DNA from: Mesorhabditis belari
Taxonomy: Eukaryota > Nematoda > Chromadorea > Rhabditida > Rhabditidae
Length of the DNA stretch: 64,000 nt
Direction: 5' to 3'
Assembly: GCA_958450365.1 (NCBI GenBank)
Contig: CAUEEP010000750.1
Span: forward strand, 780,001 to 844,000
In this document: piece after piece, positions 34,248-47,904 of the stretch
Numbering within the stretch: position 1 is the stretch's first letter
How the letters are laid out: the number at the start of each line of letters is the position of its first letter
Notes under the pieces: generated by a model
Told to the model about the DNA's origin: nothing
What the model saw: only the letters and a program-made list of their open reading frames with translations
Database searches by the model: none
Made by a program: the position numbers and the translations under genes

Positions 34248-36123
34248 AAGTTCATCGTTTTGCTGCAGCAACTATTGATGTTTCTGCAAAGAAACAAACT
34301 CGGATGTTTATCCCACCACCTGCGATCTTAAAACCAGCAGAACTGTGGACGGGCAAGCAGGTCATATTGTGTCATAAAAACTTAAACGTCAAAGTTTAGC
34401 CTATTGAATTGATTATTCGGCCTGATGCGGATTCTGAGATAAATTTGAACTTTAAGACGAGGAACAAAAGCTACACGAAAAATGAAGATCTATGTCACAA
34501 CGTATTGTTTTTCCAAGTTCATCTCAAATCTTAGTTTAGGATTCATATGTTATCATCAGAAACTTATTTGTGGTGTTCTAGACAAGTCTCTGCTAGGATC
34601 GGGTAAGAAGGTGCGGTTGTTCCTTGGTGCAACTAAATTTTCAGGCTCCAAAGTAAACATTTTCTACATACTTCTAAGAGATTTTGGTGAACATGCGGCC
34701 GTGGATGCAATGTGGCGCTTAGCGCGAATGGCGCCCGTGTATTTGACTAGCCGGTTCATAAAACTATAGAATTGTGTTTTGTAAGTGACTAAATTCAGTG
34801 GCTTTTCTATCGGCATTGGTGATGTAAAACCGTCAGAAAGATTGCTTAGTGAACGAAAAGCTCTCATCAATGATGGTAAATATTGAAGTCTAAGATATAA
34901 ATGTGATGACTTTATTGCACAACTAGCTTCTGGACGACTCAAGGTTTTTTTAGCATCACCAATTACATTTTTTTTTCTTTAGACGCAACCCGGCTGCAGT
35001 GAAAAAGAAACACTTGAGTCTTCGATTCTTCGAGAATTGTCCGTGGTTCGTGATCACGCAGGTCAAGTCTGTGTCAAGAGTCTCAGCTCGTAAGCTTTAA
35101 TTTTTATGTACTTTATTAATATTTTCTAGACATAACGCACCCCTTACAATGGCTATCTGTGGATCAAAAGGCTCGTTTATTAACATCTCTCAAATGATTG
35201 CTTGCGTTGGTCAGCAAGCCATTTCGGGACATCGACCTCCTGATGGATTTGAAGTAAATAAATTTTCAAAGGGACAATTGTTATTTTAATTAAGAACCGA
35301 TGTCTTCCGCATTTTCCCCGATATCAAAATACACCGCAAGCCAAAGGATTTGTCGAAAACAGGTTTTTTTCGATCATCATGACCTACCGAACTTCATTTA
35401 GTTTTTAGTCTGGACTTACACCAACCGAGTTCTTTTTTCGCACGATGGGTGGACGAGGGGGCCTTGTCGGTACAGCGGTGAAAACGGCTGAAACTGGTTA
35501 CATGCAATGGCGGCTAGTGAAAAGCTTCGAGGATTTGTGTGTAAGCTACGATCAAACCGTTCGCACCTCTGCCGGAGAAATCGTTGCATTTGAATTTGGA
35601 GGTGATAGACTTGATCCTGCTCTTATGGAGGTGAAGTCAAATTATCTTTTGCTCATAAGTAAACTCCGTTTACTCTAAAGATGATTTAGTTTTATTATTA
35701 GTACTTTAGGCAAAAGATGGCTCGGTAATCGATTTTGAGCATGTTTGGAATCATGTCCGTTGTCTTACCAACTCGAATGCATGCGATGAAGAGATCGTCC
35801 CAGCCGAAATGAAAGTAATCTTTAATAACTTTCTAAGTAAAAGATTACCTATTTAGATCTTTATCAAAAATACCCTTCAAGATCACTTTTCAAGTGAGGT
35901 CAAAGCATATTTGGTAGAAAAACACAGGTATTTCATGCTTTTTGAATTTTGAATTTTTATTTTTAGAGAAGAAAAGTCACAAATTGACAACGGAAAACAA
36001 ACAATAGCGCCAAACTTGTCAGATGATGAGCTCTTCGAAGAAGTCCCAAGTAGAGGCATACGATCTTCGACTTTGGCTGTAAAAACAATCTGGAATGACT
36101 TGTGGCAGTTTTTTGGGCGAAAG
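34248..36123 (+). pseudogene. RNA polymerase III largest subunit (RPC1), truncated copy
   Basis: Exon pieces follow the order of RPC1: [148 protein letters not shown] and [15 protein letters not shown]. Short introns remain at several places. It is not functional: the frame breaks near 34560, there is a TGA after NDGKY (near 34885), a TAG in place of the aromatic residue of NSFxSGL (near 35403), and the trigger-loop region has unusual changes (GREGLVD to GRGGLVG, MQRRL to MQWRL). The N-terminal third and the C-terminal EPGTAVGA region are absent. Confidence 0.85.
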
Positions 36124-36866
36124 TATGTTGCTAAGTTTTCAGCATCTGAAATATTTGGAACGCGTTTTAGATCATGAATCGAGGTGCAAAAGTCTACGAA
36201 ATACCTTCAACTTGCAAAAGTCACAGGTAGTTTGTTGAAACTTTGCTTAGTCCATTATTTATTAGGAATGCGAGGTAGAGAAGGTAGAAAATATTTGCCA
36301 GTGGAAATGTAGTTCGAAATGTCGAAAGAATTTGTTTATCTATACGAATTGAATTTCAAAAATAGAAAAGTTGTATATTGACCAAAACACGAACTTGAAA
36401 CATTGGCTGTACTTCGTCGACTCCAATCGTATTCAGTCTGTACGAATTTAATCAAAAAAAAACTGGACTCCGTTCTTTTTTCCAAAATACAATACAAAGT
36501 TTGAGAATCAAAATTCAAAAATCTAATTCAATAAACCCAGTTCAGCAAGTTCATTAAGAAATTCAAACACCCCAAACGACCACGGACGGCTATAGCACGT
36601 TATATAGAGGTTTACGTTATAAGAGGCCGTTTATATAGCTAACGTCGGCGGACCCACGCCTTACGTTATAGAGAGGTTTACGTTATATCGAGGTTCGTTA
36701 TAGAGAGGTTCGACTGTATACGATTTTTTGATCAAAGTTTTGAATTTTTGAAAAAAGTCAGGGATCATAAAAAAGAACGGAGTATAAAAGAAATGTTGAG
36801 AGTGGGAGATTCCAACAAGTTTTTTAGATTAAAATTTAAAGAAACTTATTCTTATCTTTAAATAAA
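36124..36866. other. gap with pogo-like palindrome
   Basis: Bases 36590-36720 hold repeated tatagagaggtt words, ending gagaggttcgactgtata, as in pogo/Tigger-type MITE ends. The remainder is AT-rich with no gene seen. Confidence 0.55.
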
Positions 36867-36880
36867 ATGCTTTTTTCAGC
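36867..36880 (+). promoter_or_regulatory. possible trans-splice acceptor before the cathepsin gene
   Basis: The sequence atgcttttttcag|cg stands two bases before the ATG at 36882, a strong acceptor with no upstream exon, as expected for spliced-leader trans-splicing. Confidence 0.5.
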
Positions 36881-36881
36881 G

Positions 36882-39431
<2,550 letters not shown>

Positions 39432-40212
39432 GGAAAAAGGAAGAGGAAAATTCTTGTCTTTATCGACTCGCTATATTTATTAGCATTTGTACATTTTGTA
39501 TTTGAGTGCTTTCATATAAAAACTTTTGATGCAATTGATTGAATAGAAGGAAAAGAATTTTGACGCCTTTTTTCTCTATGTTCTTACAGGGGAGTGCACA
39601 AAACAAATCAAGTTTTCTTAAGCCAAATTTGATGAGGATTCTTATAAAATCAACCGTAAGTCGATCCGATTGCTAAGTCGAGATATAAAGTATAACAGAA
39701 AAGTGTGCTAAAGTTTTATTCTGGTTGTATAAAAACAGCACTTTAACGCACTAGTCTTCGACGTCGTTTTTCTCTATGTTCTTACAGGTCATGAAATAGA
39801 TGATGACCGTCTTTGTGATGTTGAACCGATCGATCACCTTCGGCCTGTAACTTCGTGATTTATGAAAATTTAAAATGTTTTAGAAGTTCGATCTATTAAC
39901 AGAAAAGTTTTCACGGTTTTTGAGCCTTTTGATGTGTAAAAAAACAATACCTAAGAATCAGCGTGAATAAAAGATTTTCTATTTCTCATCACAATCAACA
40001 CGTTTGTCGGATTCAACTTGATGATCCAATAGAAGTTGAATCCGACAAACGCGTTGATTGAGATGAGAAATAGGTTGAAGAACGCATAAACGATAAACAA
40101 TCATCGAAGTGACTCCGATCTAAGGATTTTGACATCTCATAAGTTTTGAACTAAAACAAGTTATAAAAAACTGTAATGGCAAAACTTTTAGTTTTCCTAT
40201 TTCTTCTCAAAA
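39432..40212. other. gap with a short hairpin
   Basis: Bases 39978-40072 form a hairpin (atttctcatcacaatcaaca and gagatgagaaatag). Otherwise no gene is seen between the cathepsin stop and the kinase fragment. Confidence 0.55.
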
Positions 40213-40525
40213 AATGACAATGATGTTGCAGTGCAAATCGTCCATGAACACGTTGGACCCAAAGAGTTTCAGAGAGTTTTTGTAACACAAAAAGCTTCAC
40301 GGAAGATTTCCTGCAAGCGATTGCGTTCTTGAAGAAACTCGAATTCCATCTACATCTTCTTTCGTTCTTTCGTATTCCATCCACATCTGTTCCCTTTTAT
40401 CCGTTGATTGTGATCGAAATTTGTGAAAGGGGCGATTTGTTGGCACTCGTTCCACAACTCCAAACAGCCAGAACAAAAAGAACAAAAAGAGTTGAGCTAG
40501 ATGAGATGAAAATGTGGTTGGTTTG
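40213..40525 (+). pseudogene. receptor-type protein kinase fragment
   Basis: Two frames carry successive kinase pieces. First DNDVAVQIVHEHVGPKEF, resembling subdomain II (VAVK) but with glutamine for the ATP-binding lysine. Then, after a frame change near 40300, DFLQAIAFLKKLEFHLHLLS and PLIVIEICERGDLLALV, resembling helix C through the hinge. The E-C-x-x-G-D-L-L hinge recalls nematode receptor tyrosine kinases. Glycine loop, catalytic loop and DFG are missing, so this is a decayed fragment. Confidence 0.5.
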
Positions 40526-41098
40526 AAGAAACTTTAAAAGATTTCATGAGAAATTTGTGATCTTTACATAATTTGGCATCCTTTATAAACTCTTCAAAAG
40601 CCTAAAATAAAAACTTTCTCATCTACTCGTGAAGATGGGTTTTTGTTTCTAATCATGTCATGAAAAATGGCTCTCTCCCGCTATTGACTATCGCTTTCCC
40701 TTCACGTTTCAGTTTGGTTTTTCTAAGACTCCCAACTCCACAACATCGAAAGCCCGTATCCCCAGATTGATATCTCTATTCTTATTTCTATTAATCTTTA
40801 CAATGCAAAGACATTCATGTCTTCGTTATCGACAGGGTTTTAGATTATCGATGGTTTTGAATAACCATCCTAAAGGAAAGAGGCTTTTTCTCTTATCGTT
40901 CCTCAACTATCCCCTTTAAGCATCCATTATGAATGAGTTCTCATTGTTCTTTTGCAACTTTTTGAGCAATTTCTTTTGTTCGCATTGCCTTGAAAGAAAC
41001 ACGGTCTTTCACAAGCTTCAATCCCATTGTTTTCAACCAAAACTTCCTAGCAATCTGGAAGGTGTTTAATCGATTATTTCTGAGTTTTTTCTTTCGAA

Positions 41099-42340
41099 AT
41101 GTCCCTCTATTTCCCCTATTCCCTGTTACCTTCTGAGCTGAAGTCACCAATTCTTCGATCGATCTCTTTCAAACAATATCACGAAGTCTATCAAGTAAAT
41201 CGAGAACTCAAAAATTCGATCACTACCGGAATCTTTTCGAGGAAATTGAATTCACTCGAGATCGAATTCGAGGTGATTCCTGGTCTCGATTCTTTCACTT
41301 ACAACAATGGAGAAGTCAAGGCTCAGGTGGGAGAAAAGGACTCCCTTATTTCCTACGAAATCCAAAAAATCGAATCAAAAACATTTTGTTCAGCTCCGAA
41401 AGCTGTTCTGAAAAGAATCTTGCCAAAAAATCCAAAAATATATGATGATCAACCGAAATCCAAATCGTTCGAAATGAGCATTTCAGAAAAAATCTTTTGG
41501 AGAATGATAAACAAATTTTACTGTATTAAAGAGCTGAAAATCAATATGAAAAAGCTAGATTTGTCGACATTCGATGATTTGCACAAACTCTTATCTAAAC
41601 AAGCTCATCTTTCGAAATTCGAACTTACCGCAAAGGTTCAACATGCTGAGGCAGTTCTTAAAAGTTTTTCAGTGAAAAATCTCGACTTTTTTAAACTCAA
41701 AATCTTTTGGGACATTGAAGCAGATGAAAAAGAAGAAGCAATTTTGTTTTTAAATAAATTGAAGCAACTGGAAATTTGTCGGAATAGTGGATTGTTGGCT
41801 TGGAAAGGAACTGAGGATCTCTGGTCGGAAATAAGGGATTTAAATTGGCATTTGAAAGTTTACGAAATGTCATTCGATTGGCGATGGGATGAGTGGGATG
41901 CGTGGAAAAAGATTTTGAGGGAAATCTCGAAAGGACATGGGTTAGACGAGCCGATTTTCATTCACCAGAGAGGCTTCGCCAGGCCAGAAATTGTCTTGGA
42001 AATCGAGCCAGATCCGACGCTTGAGTACAGCTTTCTAAAAGAGGTTTTTGAGGAATTCGAAGCTCTAGATGAAGTCCAGTCAAACTTCATTTTAAAAGAT
42101 TTAAATGATTTGGAACCAAATTTAAATAAAAACCTAAAATGGCAGTCTTTTAGTGCCGCGACTCATAAGGGAATCTTTCGAAAAAACCTCTCAAACCGCC
42201 TTGAGATTCATTTCGTTTTTGCTGTTTTTGTCGAAGATTGGCCAGAGGATGTGGATAAAGAATTTGAAGATTATTTACATCACATTGAATGTCTATCAAT
42301 TCAATTTTATGGACGAATTTATGAGAAAGCGAGCGTTTAA
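41099..42340 (+). CDS. F-box-like orphan protein, 413 aa
   Basis: A single-exon frame from a clear ATG. The first 45 residues (YSLLPSELKSPILRSISFKQ, YHEVYQVNRELKNSI) follow F-box spacing, with the hydrophobic and charged pattern seen in the 23405 gene, though sequence identity between them is low. The rest has no domain I recognise and contains many paired aromatic and acidic residues. If the F-box reading is right, the product would recruit a target to an SCF ubiquitin ligase. The codon pattern is uninterrupted over 1.2 kb, which supports a real gene. It lies between a kinase fragment and the right duplicated region and has no copy in the window. Confidence 0.62.
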   Translation: MSLYFPYSLLPSELKSPILRSISFKQYHEVYQVNRELKNSITTGIFSRKLNSLEIEFEVIPGLDSFTYNNGEVKAQVGEKDSLISYEIQKIESKTFCSAPKAVLKRILPKNPKIYDDQPKSKSFEMSISEKIFWRMINKFYCIKELKINMKKLDLSTFDDLHKLLSKQAHLSKFELTAKVQHAEAVLKSFSVKNLDFFKLKIFWDIEADEKEEAILFLNKLKQLEICRNSGLLAWKGTEDLWSEIRDLNWHLKVYEMSFDWRWDEWDAWKKILREISKGHGLDEPIFIHQRGFARPEIVLEIEPDPTLEYSFLKEVFEEFEALDEVQSNFILKDLNDLEPNLNKNLKWQSFSAATHKGIFRKNLSNRLEIHFVFAVFVEDWPEDVDKEFEDYLHHIECLSIQFYGRIYEKASV

Positions 42341-42439
42341 CTTCATCGAAACCTAATTCTCAACAATCTTTCTCAAATTAGCTTTGAAACATCTGTTTTT
42401 AATCTTTATAATACAAATTTCGATATTGTGATATTTTGA

Positions 42440-43196
42440 TTGATGTAAATCATTCTCGTCTCTCTTTCTTTGAACTCAACTTCGACCTCATTTTTCGAAA
42501 AGTTCCGAAGTTTCAAAGATAGGAGCCTTCCGTTCTATTTGGCTTCTAAAAAGTTTATAAACGGTAAAAACAAATGAAAATACGGTGAACTTGAAGCTGT
42601 AGATCTTCGCCTCCGAGAAAATCTCGAGAAAGAGTGTCAGTGATGTCTTCGTAGAAAGTCCACTGAGATTCGTGCAACGCCATTAAGCCGTTTTTCTATG
42701 GAAAAATGAATTTTATGTGATGGACAGAAGCAAAGGTGTTTTTTGCAAATGGACAGCTAAAGGCCTTTGATAAGACAAATAAACCGATCACTCGATTTGT
42801 TTTATTGATGTGACTCATCGCTAAGAATTGTGTGTTCCTTGATTTGTGGAAATCAAAGTGATTCGATCTTTCGAGACGGAGCCCACTTTCTAGTCTTTTC
42901 CTTTCGCTTTTAAAACAGTACCAGAGCATTGTTTTTCTTATGAATTTATTTTTAGAAACGAATAAAACACTTGTGCAGTGCGTGAGAGCCGAGCCGATGG
43001 GGCAATGATTATTTAGATATGTTATTCCGAATCTAACACAATCACTAATCTAGAAAATACAATGAATAGAATCAATCGTTGGTTTAATGTTTCAAAAGCG
43101 AAAGGAAAAGACTACAAAGTGGGCTCCGTCTCGAAAGATCGAATCACTTTGACGAATCAAAATATCAAGTCACTTTGACAATATACAACATGTGCA
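42440..43196. repeat. third partial copy of the two-module gene 5' end
   Basis: The minus strand carries the first two exons of the orphan gene (MSHINKTNRVIGLFVLSKAF, and further RNFSKNEVEVE-like). It is a direct repeat of about 12540-14140 without the hairpin insertion, and is palindromic to 43896-44480 across the LINE. Confidence 0.75.
43086..43196. repeat. 111-bp target-site duplication, left
   Basis: Starts aatgtttcaaaagcgaaagg and ends caatatacaacatgtgca. It repeats at 43896-44006 with two base differences. Confidence 0.92.
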
Positions 43197-43895
43197 TACA
43201 ACAGATGGCAAAAAAAGCTTTTCGCATCTCAAACCTTATACTTCGCGCTGTTTGTTTTCCCTCAATTGCTACTTATCGTAAAGCGTTCATTACCTACTGC
43301 CGCCCTTTGCTCGAGTACGCCACTTTTGTTTGGTCTCCCTGCCTCCAAAAGTTAATTTCTTTGGTTGAGAACGTTCAGCGTCGTTTCGGTAGGAGGGCGT
43401 ATGCCCGTTGTTTCCCATCGAAAGAAATTCCTTGCTATTCTGATCGACTTGCTCTTTTTGACCTTAAACCCTTATCCCATCGCCGCATTTATTTTGATTT
43501 GGTCTTATGCTATAAAATCATCTTCTCTCCTAACTCTCATCCGGAACTTAAAGGACTCTTTAAGATTTCGAATCACGCCAGAAGAACTCATAGTCACAAC
43601 TTTCAGATTACCCCCTTTCAAAGCTTTCATAACCGCCAACCGTATCATTCTTTTGCTTGTCGTGTTCCTCGTATTTGGAATAAGTTACCTTGTGATATTT
43701 TTTCGTCTCTGAACTATTTTAAATCCTCAATATATAAGCTCGATCTTGTAGCTCTGTCAATTTTAAATTAGTTTTTAATGTCATATATACACGTGTCTAA
43801 TTGTAGTTGTGTTTGTATATCAATTATCTTTCTTCGTCTACGCTGTTCAATCTGTTTGCATTGTCACTTTTCCTTGTCGGATAAAGTATATATAT
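43197..43895 (+). mobile_element. 5'-truncated non-LTR retrotransposon (LINE)
   Basis: The frame (to 43771) is the C-terminal end of a LINE reverse-transcriptase ORF: FITYCRPLLEYATFVWSPCL, ENVQRRFGRRAYARCF, LALFDLKPLSHRRIYFDLVL, CYKI and VPRIWNKLPCDIFSSLNYF. A short 3' untranslated part ends in a tatata run. Most of the element (endonuclease, RT palm) is missing, as is usual after incomplete reverse transcription. It is flanked by 111-bp direct repeats. The left duplicated region has no such insertion. Confidence 0.88.
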
Positions 43896-44006
43896 AATGT
43901 TTCAAAAGCGAAAGGAAAAGACTACAAAGTGGGCTCCGTCTCGAAAGATCGAATCACTTTGACGAATCAAAATATTGAGTCACTTTGACAATATACAACA
44001 TGTGCA
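43896..44006. repeat. 111-bp target-site duplication, right
   Basis: Partner of 43086-43196. Confidence 0.92.
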
Positions 44007-44089
44007 AGTGTTTTCTGTACCGATGTAATAAAAGCTATTCTAATTAAAACTACAATTTCCAAGAATCAAGGAACACATAATTTTTAGTG

Positions 44090-45841
44090 ATGAGTCAAAT
44101 CAATAAAATAAAGCGAGTGATCGGTTTATTTGTCTTATCAAAGGCCCTTAGCTGTCCATTTGCAAAAAACACTTTTGCTTCTGTCCATCACATAAAATTC
44201 ATTTTTCCAAGGAAAACGGCTTAATGACGTTCCACGAACTTCAGTGGACTTTCTACGAAGACATCACCGACACTTTTTCTCGAGATTTCCTAGGAGACGA
44301 AGATCTACAGCTTCAAGTTCACCGTATTTTCAATTGTTTTTACCGTTTACGTAAACTTTTTAGAAGCCAAATGGAACGGAAGGCTCCTATCTTTTGAACT
44401 TCGGAACTTTTCGAAAAATGAGGTCGAAGTTGAGTTCAGAAAAAGAGAGCCGAGAATGATTTACATCAACAGTCAGAACTCTGACAATCGGGTAAGAAAA
44501 AAGTTTTGTTAGATGAGCAAGAAATTTCAGTATTCGTGGAGAATCGCGGCTGGAAAATGCGAACTATTTATGTTTAATCTCGACTGGGATCCGCTTCAGG
44601 AAACAATCAAGGACTGGGCCACACAAGTGAGTCTTATAGGACGCTTTTTTACTGAGCAATAGCTTTGATTGAACACACTAACTTAACTGAATACCTAAGG
44701 TATGAGTGAAAATGGGAACCCAAATGTCATGCTTCCTAGGTGGAACTTTTTCCGCACGTGGAGTTGTATTTCCATTGGAAAGATGCACAAGACAAAACCA
44801 TCTTCATGAAATATCGTTGTCTTCGTTTTGACTTGAAAGAATGGAATGAGACAAGAATACCGACGCGGGATAGCTCGAATAGGTAGGTGATTGCGTTGAC
44901 TACCGGTTGTCTAAAAAAATTCTCCATTTAAATTCAAATTTCCAAAAAGTTTAAGTGGCTCAAGGTGGTGGACTTGGATCTGCGCGATATCTAGTGCGTA
45001 GTATTCTGGGCCACTTTTTATCTCTCATTTGTTTTACAATTTTACAGACACTGGATGCCATCATTTATGAAACATCGCCCTTTGCTCGGTGGTCGAGATT
45101 TGATGAGACCGCTACTTTGTGCTAGCGACGAGGTGCAGCAATTTGGTGATTGTCAAGTTCAAGGTGCCTTTTTGCGTCATCACCATTGCTCACGGTTATT
45201 TAGGAATCAAATTTGACGGAACGTTACTATACTTTATGCTCAAAAATGTCACCAAAGAACAAATGACGGCCACGTTTTTGCGTTGGGAACCATACAAAGC
45301 AGGGTTGCGATTCCTTTACCCCGGTCACGACAATCGATATTATATTGGTAGAAAGGTAATGGGCAAACAGACCAATTATTGTCCTTAAATCCTGGCTTAT
45401 TTTATAGCATGTCTTCACTTCGGGGCAAACCACAGAAATGGGGATCAGCTTTCGAAATCCACGTTGCCTTCAGAAACTAGATGAATGGAAAAACATGGTT
45501 GTTTCAGTTTGGTCTTACTGTTTATGTTTACTTTCTTAGCCATCGCCACAAATTCCATACGTGCTCATTGAAATAAAATCGAATACCAAGGCCTTCAACT
45601 TTTACGTCGCATTTAACCTCATAAAAAGGTTTGTCGAAAAGATCTTACTAAAATTTAATTCGTTTCAGTACATGGATGCCCTCGTTTACTACTGAAGAAC
45701 CTTTCACAGGCCCATTCAGGACAACAACAACCCAACGGGCAGTCTCGGGTTCAAATTCTCGTGAATTCACTCCGCGACCTCCTCGCGTTAGGCCTTTTGA
45801 AAGAGGAAGTGGAGCTTCTCAACCATTTTGACACAACAGCA
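44090..45841 (+). pseudogene. orphan two-module protein (right copy)
   Basis: Same exon order as 10720-12937, inverted. Exons run from ATG 44090 to TGA 45841, with short introns at equivalent places. A one-base deletion in exon 1 (six A instead of seven near 44165) breaks the frame before FHELQWTFYEDITDTF, and the shared shift in exon 5 (45048-45355) is also present. Recognisable pieces include AKWNGRLLSFELRNFSKNEV, FMFNLDWDPLQETIKDWA and HGYLGIKFDGTLLYF. It may start at the internal ATG at 44223, but the exon-5 shift remains. Confidence 0.55.
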
Positions 45842-46037
45842 TTCATTCCAATTGCAGATCTTGGAACTAAAGTTCATTTCTGTAATACAAGCATACTTTA
45901 AACACTAGCATTAGCCCAACTGATATTCGTATAAGCTATTCAGCTAATATCGCCATTATTTTGCCTCAAATTGTTGTCCTCTTTCTTTATATGCTTGTTT
46001 CGTTTGTTTATTCACCTATCCAGTTATTTTTAAGGTT

Positions 46038-46300
46038 TCATAACGGTTAACGGCGAGCGCAGCGATTATCGGCGCGCGTCCATTTTTTGACCAACTTGCA
46101 TCCCGCTTTTAGATTGATTTATGTTGATAACTTTTGATAAAACGAATAGCTTCTAAAAGTTAACGTTCTAAGCCATCAAAATCGTATTATCATTTCCTGA
46201 TCTGGCAAGTTTAAGGTGCTTAAAAATGAGCTACAAGTAGGCCAAAAAATTGACCACCGCCGACAATCGCTACCCCCGCTGTTAACCGTAAAGATCCCAT
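46038..46300. mobile_element. MITE-like inverted repeat, right arm only
   Basis: The ends aacggttaacggcgagcgca and cgctacccccgctgttaacc are inverted with mismatches. It sits in a 450-bp insertion (about 45875-46330) that the left arm lacks. Confidence 0.7.
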
Positions 46301-46458
46301 AAAGCAATTATGCCATAAGCTTTTCTCATAAAAGTGATGTCGAGAATCTTTTTCAAAATTGCGAGTGATCAATGGCATTGGAGCCAGAAAGGTAAACAAA
46401 ACATTGCTGGTTTCGCGTAAAATCACACCCGGCAATAAAGTTTTTTTTAACGTTTTTT

Positions 46459-46713
46459 CTACGCATCAAGAACAGGCCATATGCTGAAATCTTTTTGAAA
46501 TTCTAAAATGAAATCAATGTCCGTGTCGTTGTACAATCCTCCACTGGTGATCCATTGGTGATTAACAAAATAAAGATCGGACCTTCTCAGCGTGGCCAGT
46601 GATGGCTGAGAAAAATCCTGACACGTAACATTATTGCGATTGTGGTTATTTTGTTTGGCATTTCTGCATCTTTGCCTCGCCAACAAGCTGACATGCAAAT
46701 TGACCTTTGACAT
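46459..46713 (-). pseudogene. unidentified gene 3' fragment
   Basis: The minus strand is open for 84 codons and ends LYNDTDIDFILEFQKDF ... IWPVLDA with a stop. The left copy (10441-10538, plus strand) keeps only the last 30 codons in frame. No family recognised. Confidence 0.4.
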
Positions 46714-47688
46714 CTTACTTCATCATTGAATTTTAGTATATTTTATCCTAGTTTTCATATGGTTTTATAAACATAAACACTATATAACGGAATGGAATTT
46801 TGGTCCAGCTCGAGGCTAAGCTATATACAACGGCATTCTCTAGAATGGAAAGCACTAATGCTTTTATATGAAAACTTATAATTCCAGCCTTTTGCCAATG
46901 ATTCTATGCCCACCAAAGCCTGCAACCGTCACGAAAGAGCTTGGAGTAAGCGTATTAGGCTTTGTTAGCAATGAGCAGTTAGTATTTCGACTACTGTATC
47001 CATTCTAATAGTTTTACAGGTTATTAAAGTCGCGTACTATTGAATACCATAAGTTTTTCCCAGTTCATGAGCTTAATGAAATAGTTGCACTCTTTATTCG
47101 CATCAGAGTGAATACGGTAACTATTTTGTTAGTGTTAAGCAATCTAAGGTGATCTAAAGTGCAATCGCTATATTTTTACCAAAGATATCGCAGAAAATTT
47201 CCATTTATTCTGTTTGGTTCTGTGGGGCAAAGATGCAGAAGTACCATTTTTTTAAAAACAGTTTACCAAAGAGTTCGTTTAGACTCTTGCTCCATAGTTT
47301 AAACTTCAAAAAAAGCTGTTATGCAAGGAAATAGTCTTGAGAGAAGAGAGAAGGCTGAGTCATCGCCTTTCCCATAAATCAATCTTCGAAAGGGCGACCT
47401 TTTTCTTTCGATTTCAAATTGTTTGGTTCACCTATTGGACAACCTACTTAATCCATCTGATTTCCTAATCATAAACTCTCTCTATTTACATAATTTTTAT
47501 CTGCAATGCAAAGAAAGCGGCTTGAAAGGGAACTGAAAAGAATCGAAGAGGTTGGTGATCAAAAAAAATTTCAAAGTAACATATAACTTGAATATTTCTC
47601 TGAAGAACGATTTTAGATTAGCTTGGCAAGTCATAGACGATTATCTTAGACAACAACTTGTCTATTTCATAGACCGCAAAAAAGAACA
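46714..47688. other. duplicated non-coding stretch
   Basis: Inverted copy of about 9440-10400, with substitutions throughout. No gene is seen. Confidence 0.6.
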
Positions 47689-47870
47689 TTAATCCAAAAG
47701 GTATTCTCCATTATTATCGATGACTTCTTGCCATCTTTGACGCAATTCCTTGATATTATTCTCAACAAACTGAGCGTCCTTCTGAGCAAAGTAGAAATCA
47801 AGTGCATTTTTGACTTGAGCTTGATCATCGAAATGTTTTCCATAGAGAAAACATCGAACATTTCTGCCAA
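47689..47870 (-). pseudogene. mariner transposase 3' fragment
   Basis: Reads FDDQAQVKNALDFYFAQKDA then VENNIKELRQRWQEVIDNN and GEYLLD-stop. It lies only 40 bp from the H2A stop codon at 47911, whereas in the left copy 3.4 kb separates the two. Confidence 0.8.
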
Positions 47871-47904
47871 TTCCTGAATGTTTCCTGAAAAGCATCATTT
47901 TATT

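Noticed and set aside
43365..43712. A second 115-codon frame within the LINE fragment
   Set aside because: It overlaps the recognisable reverse-transcriptase C-terminus in another frame.
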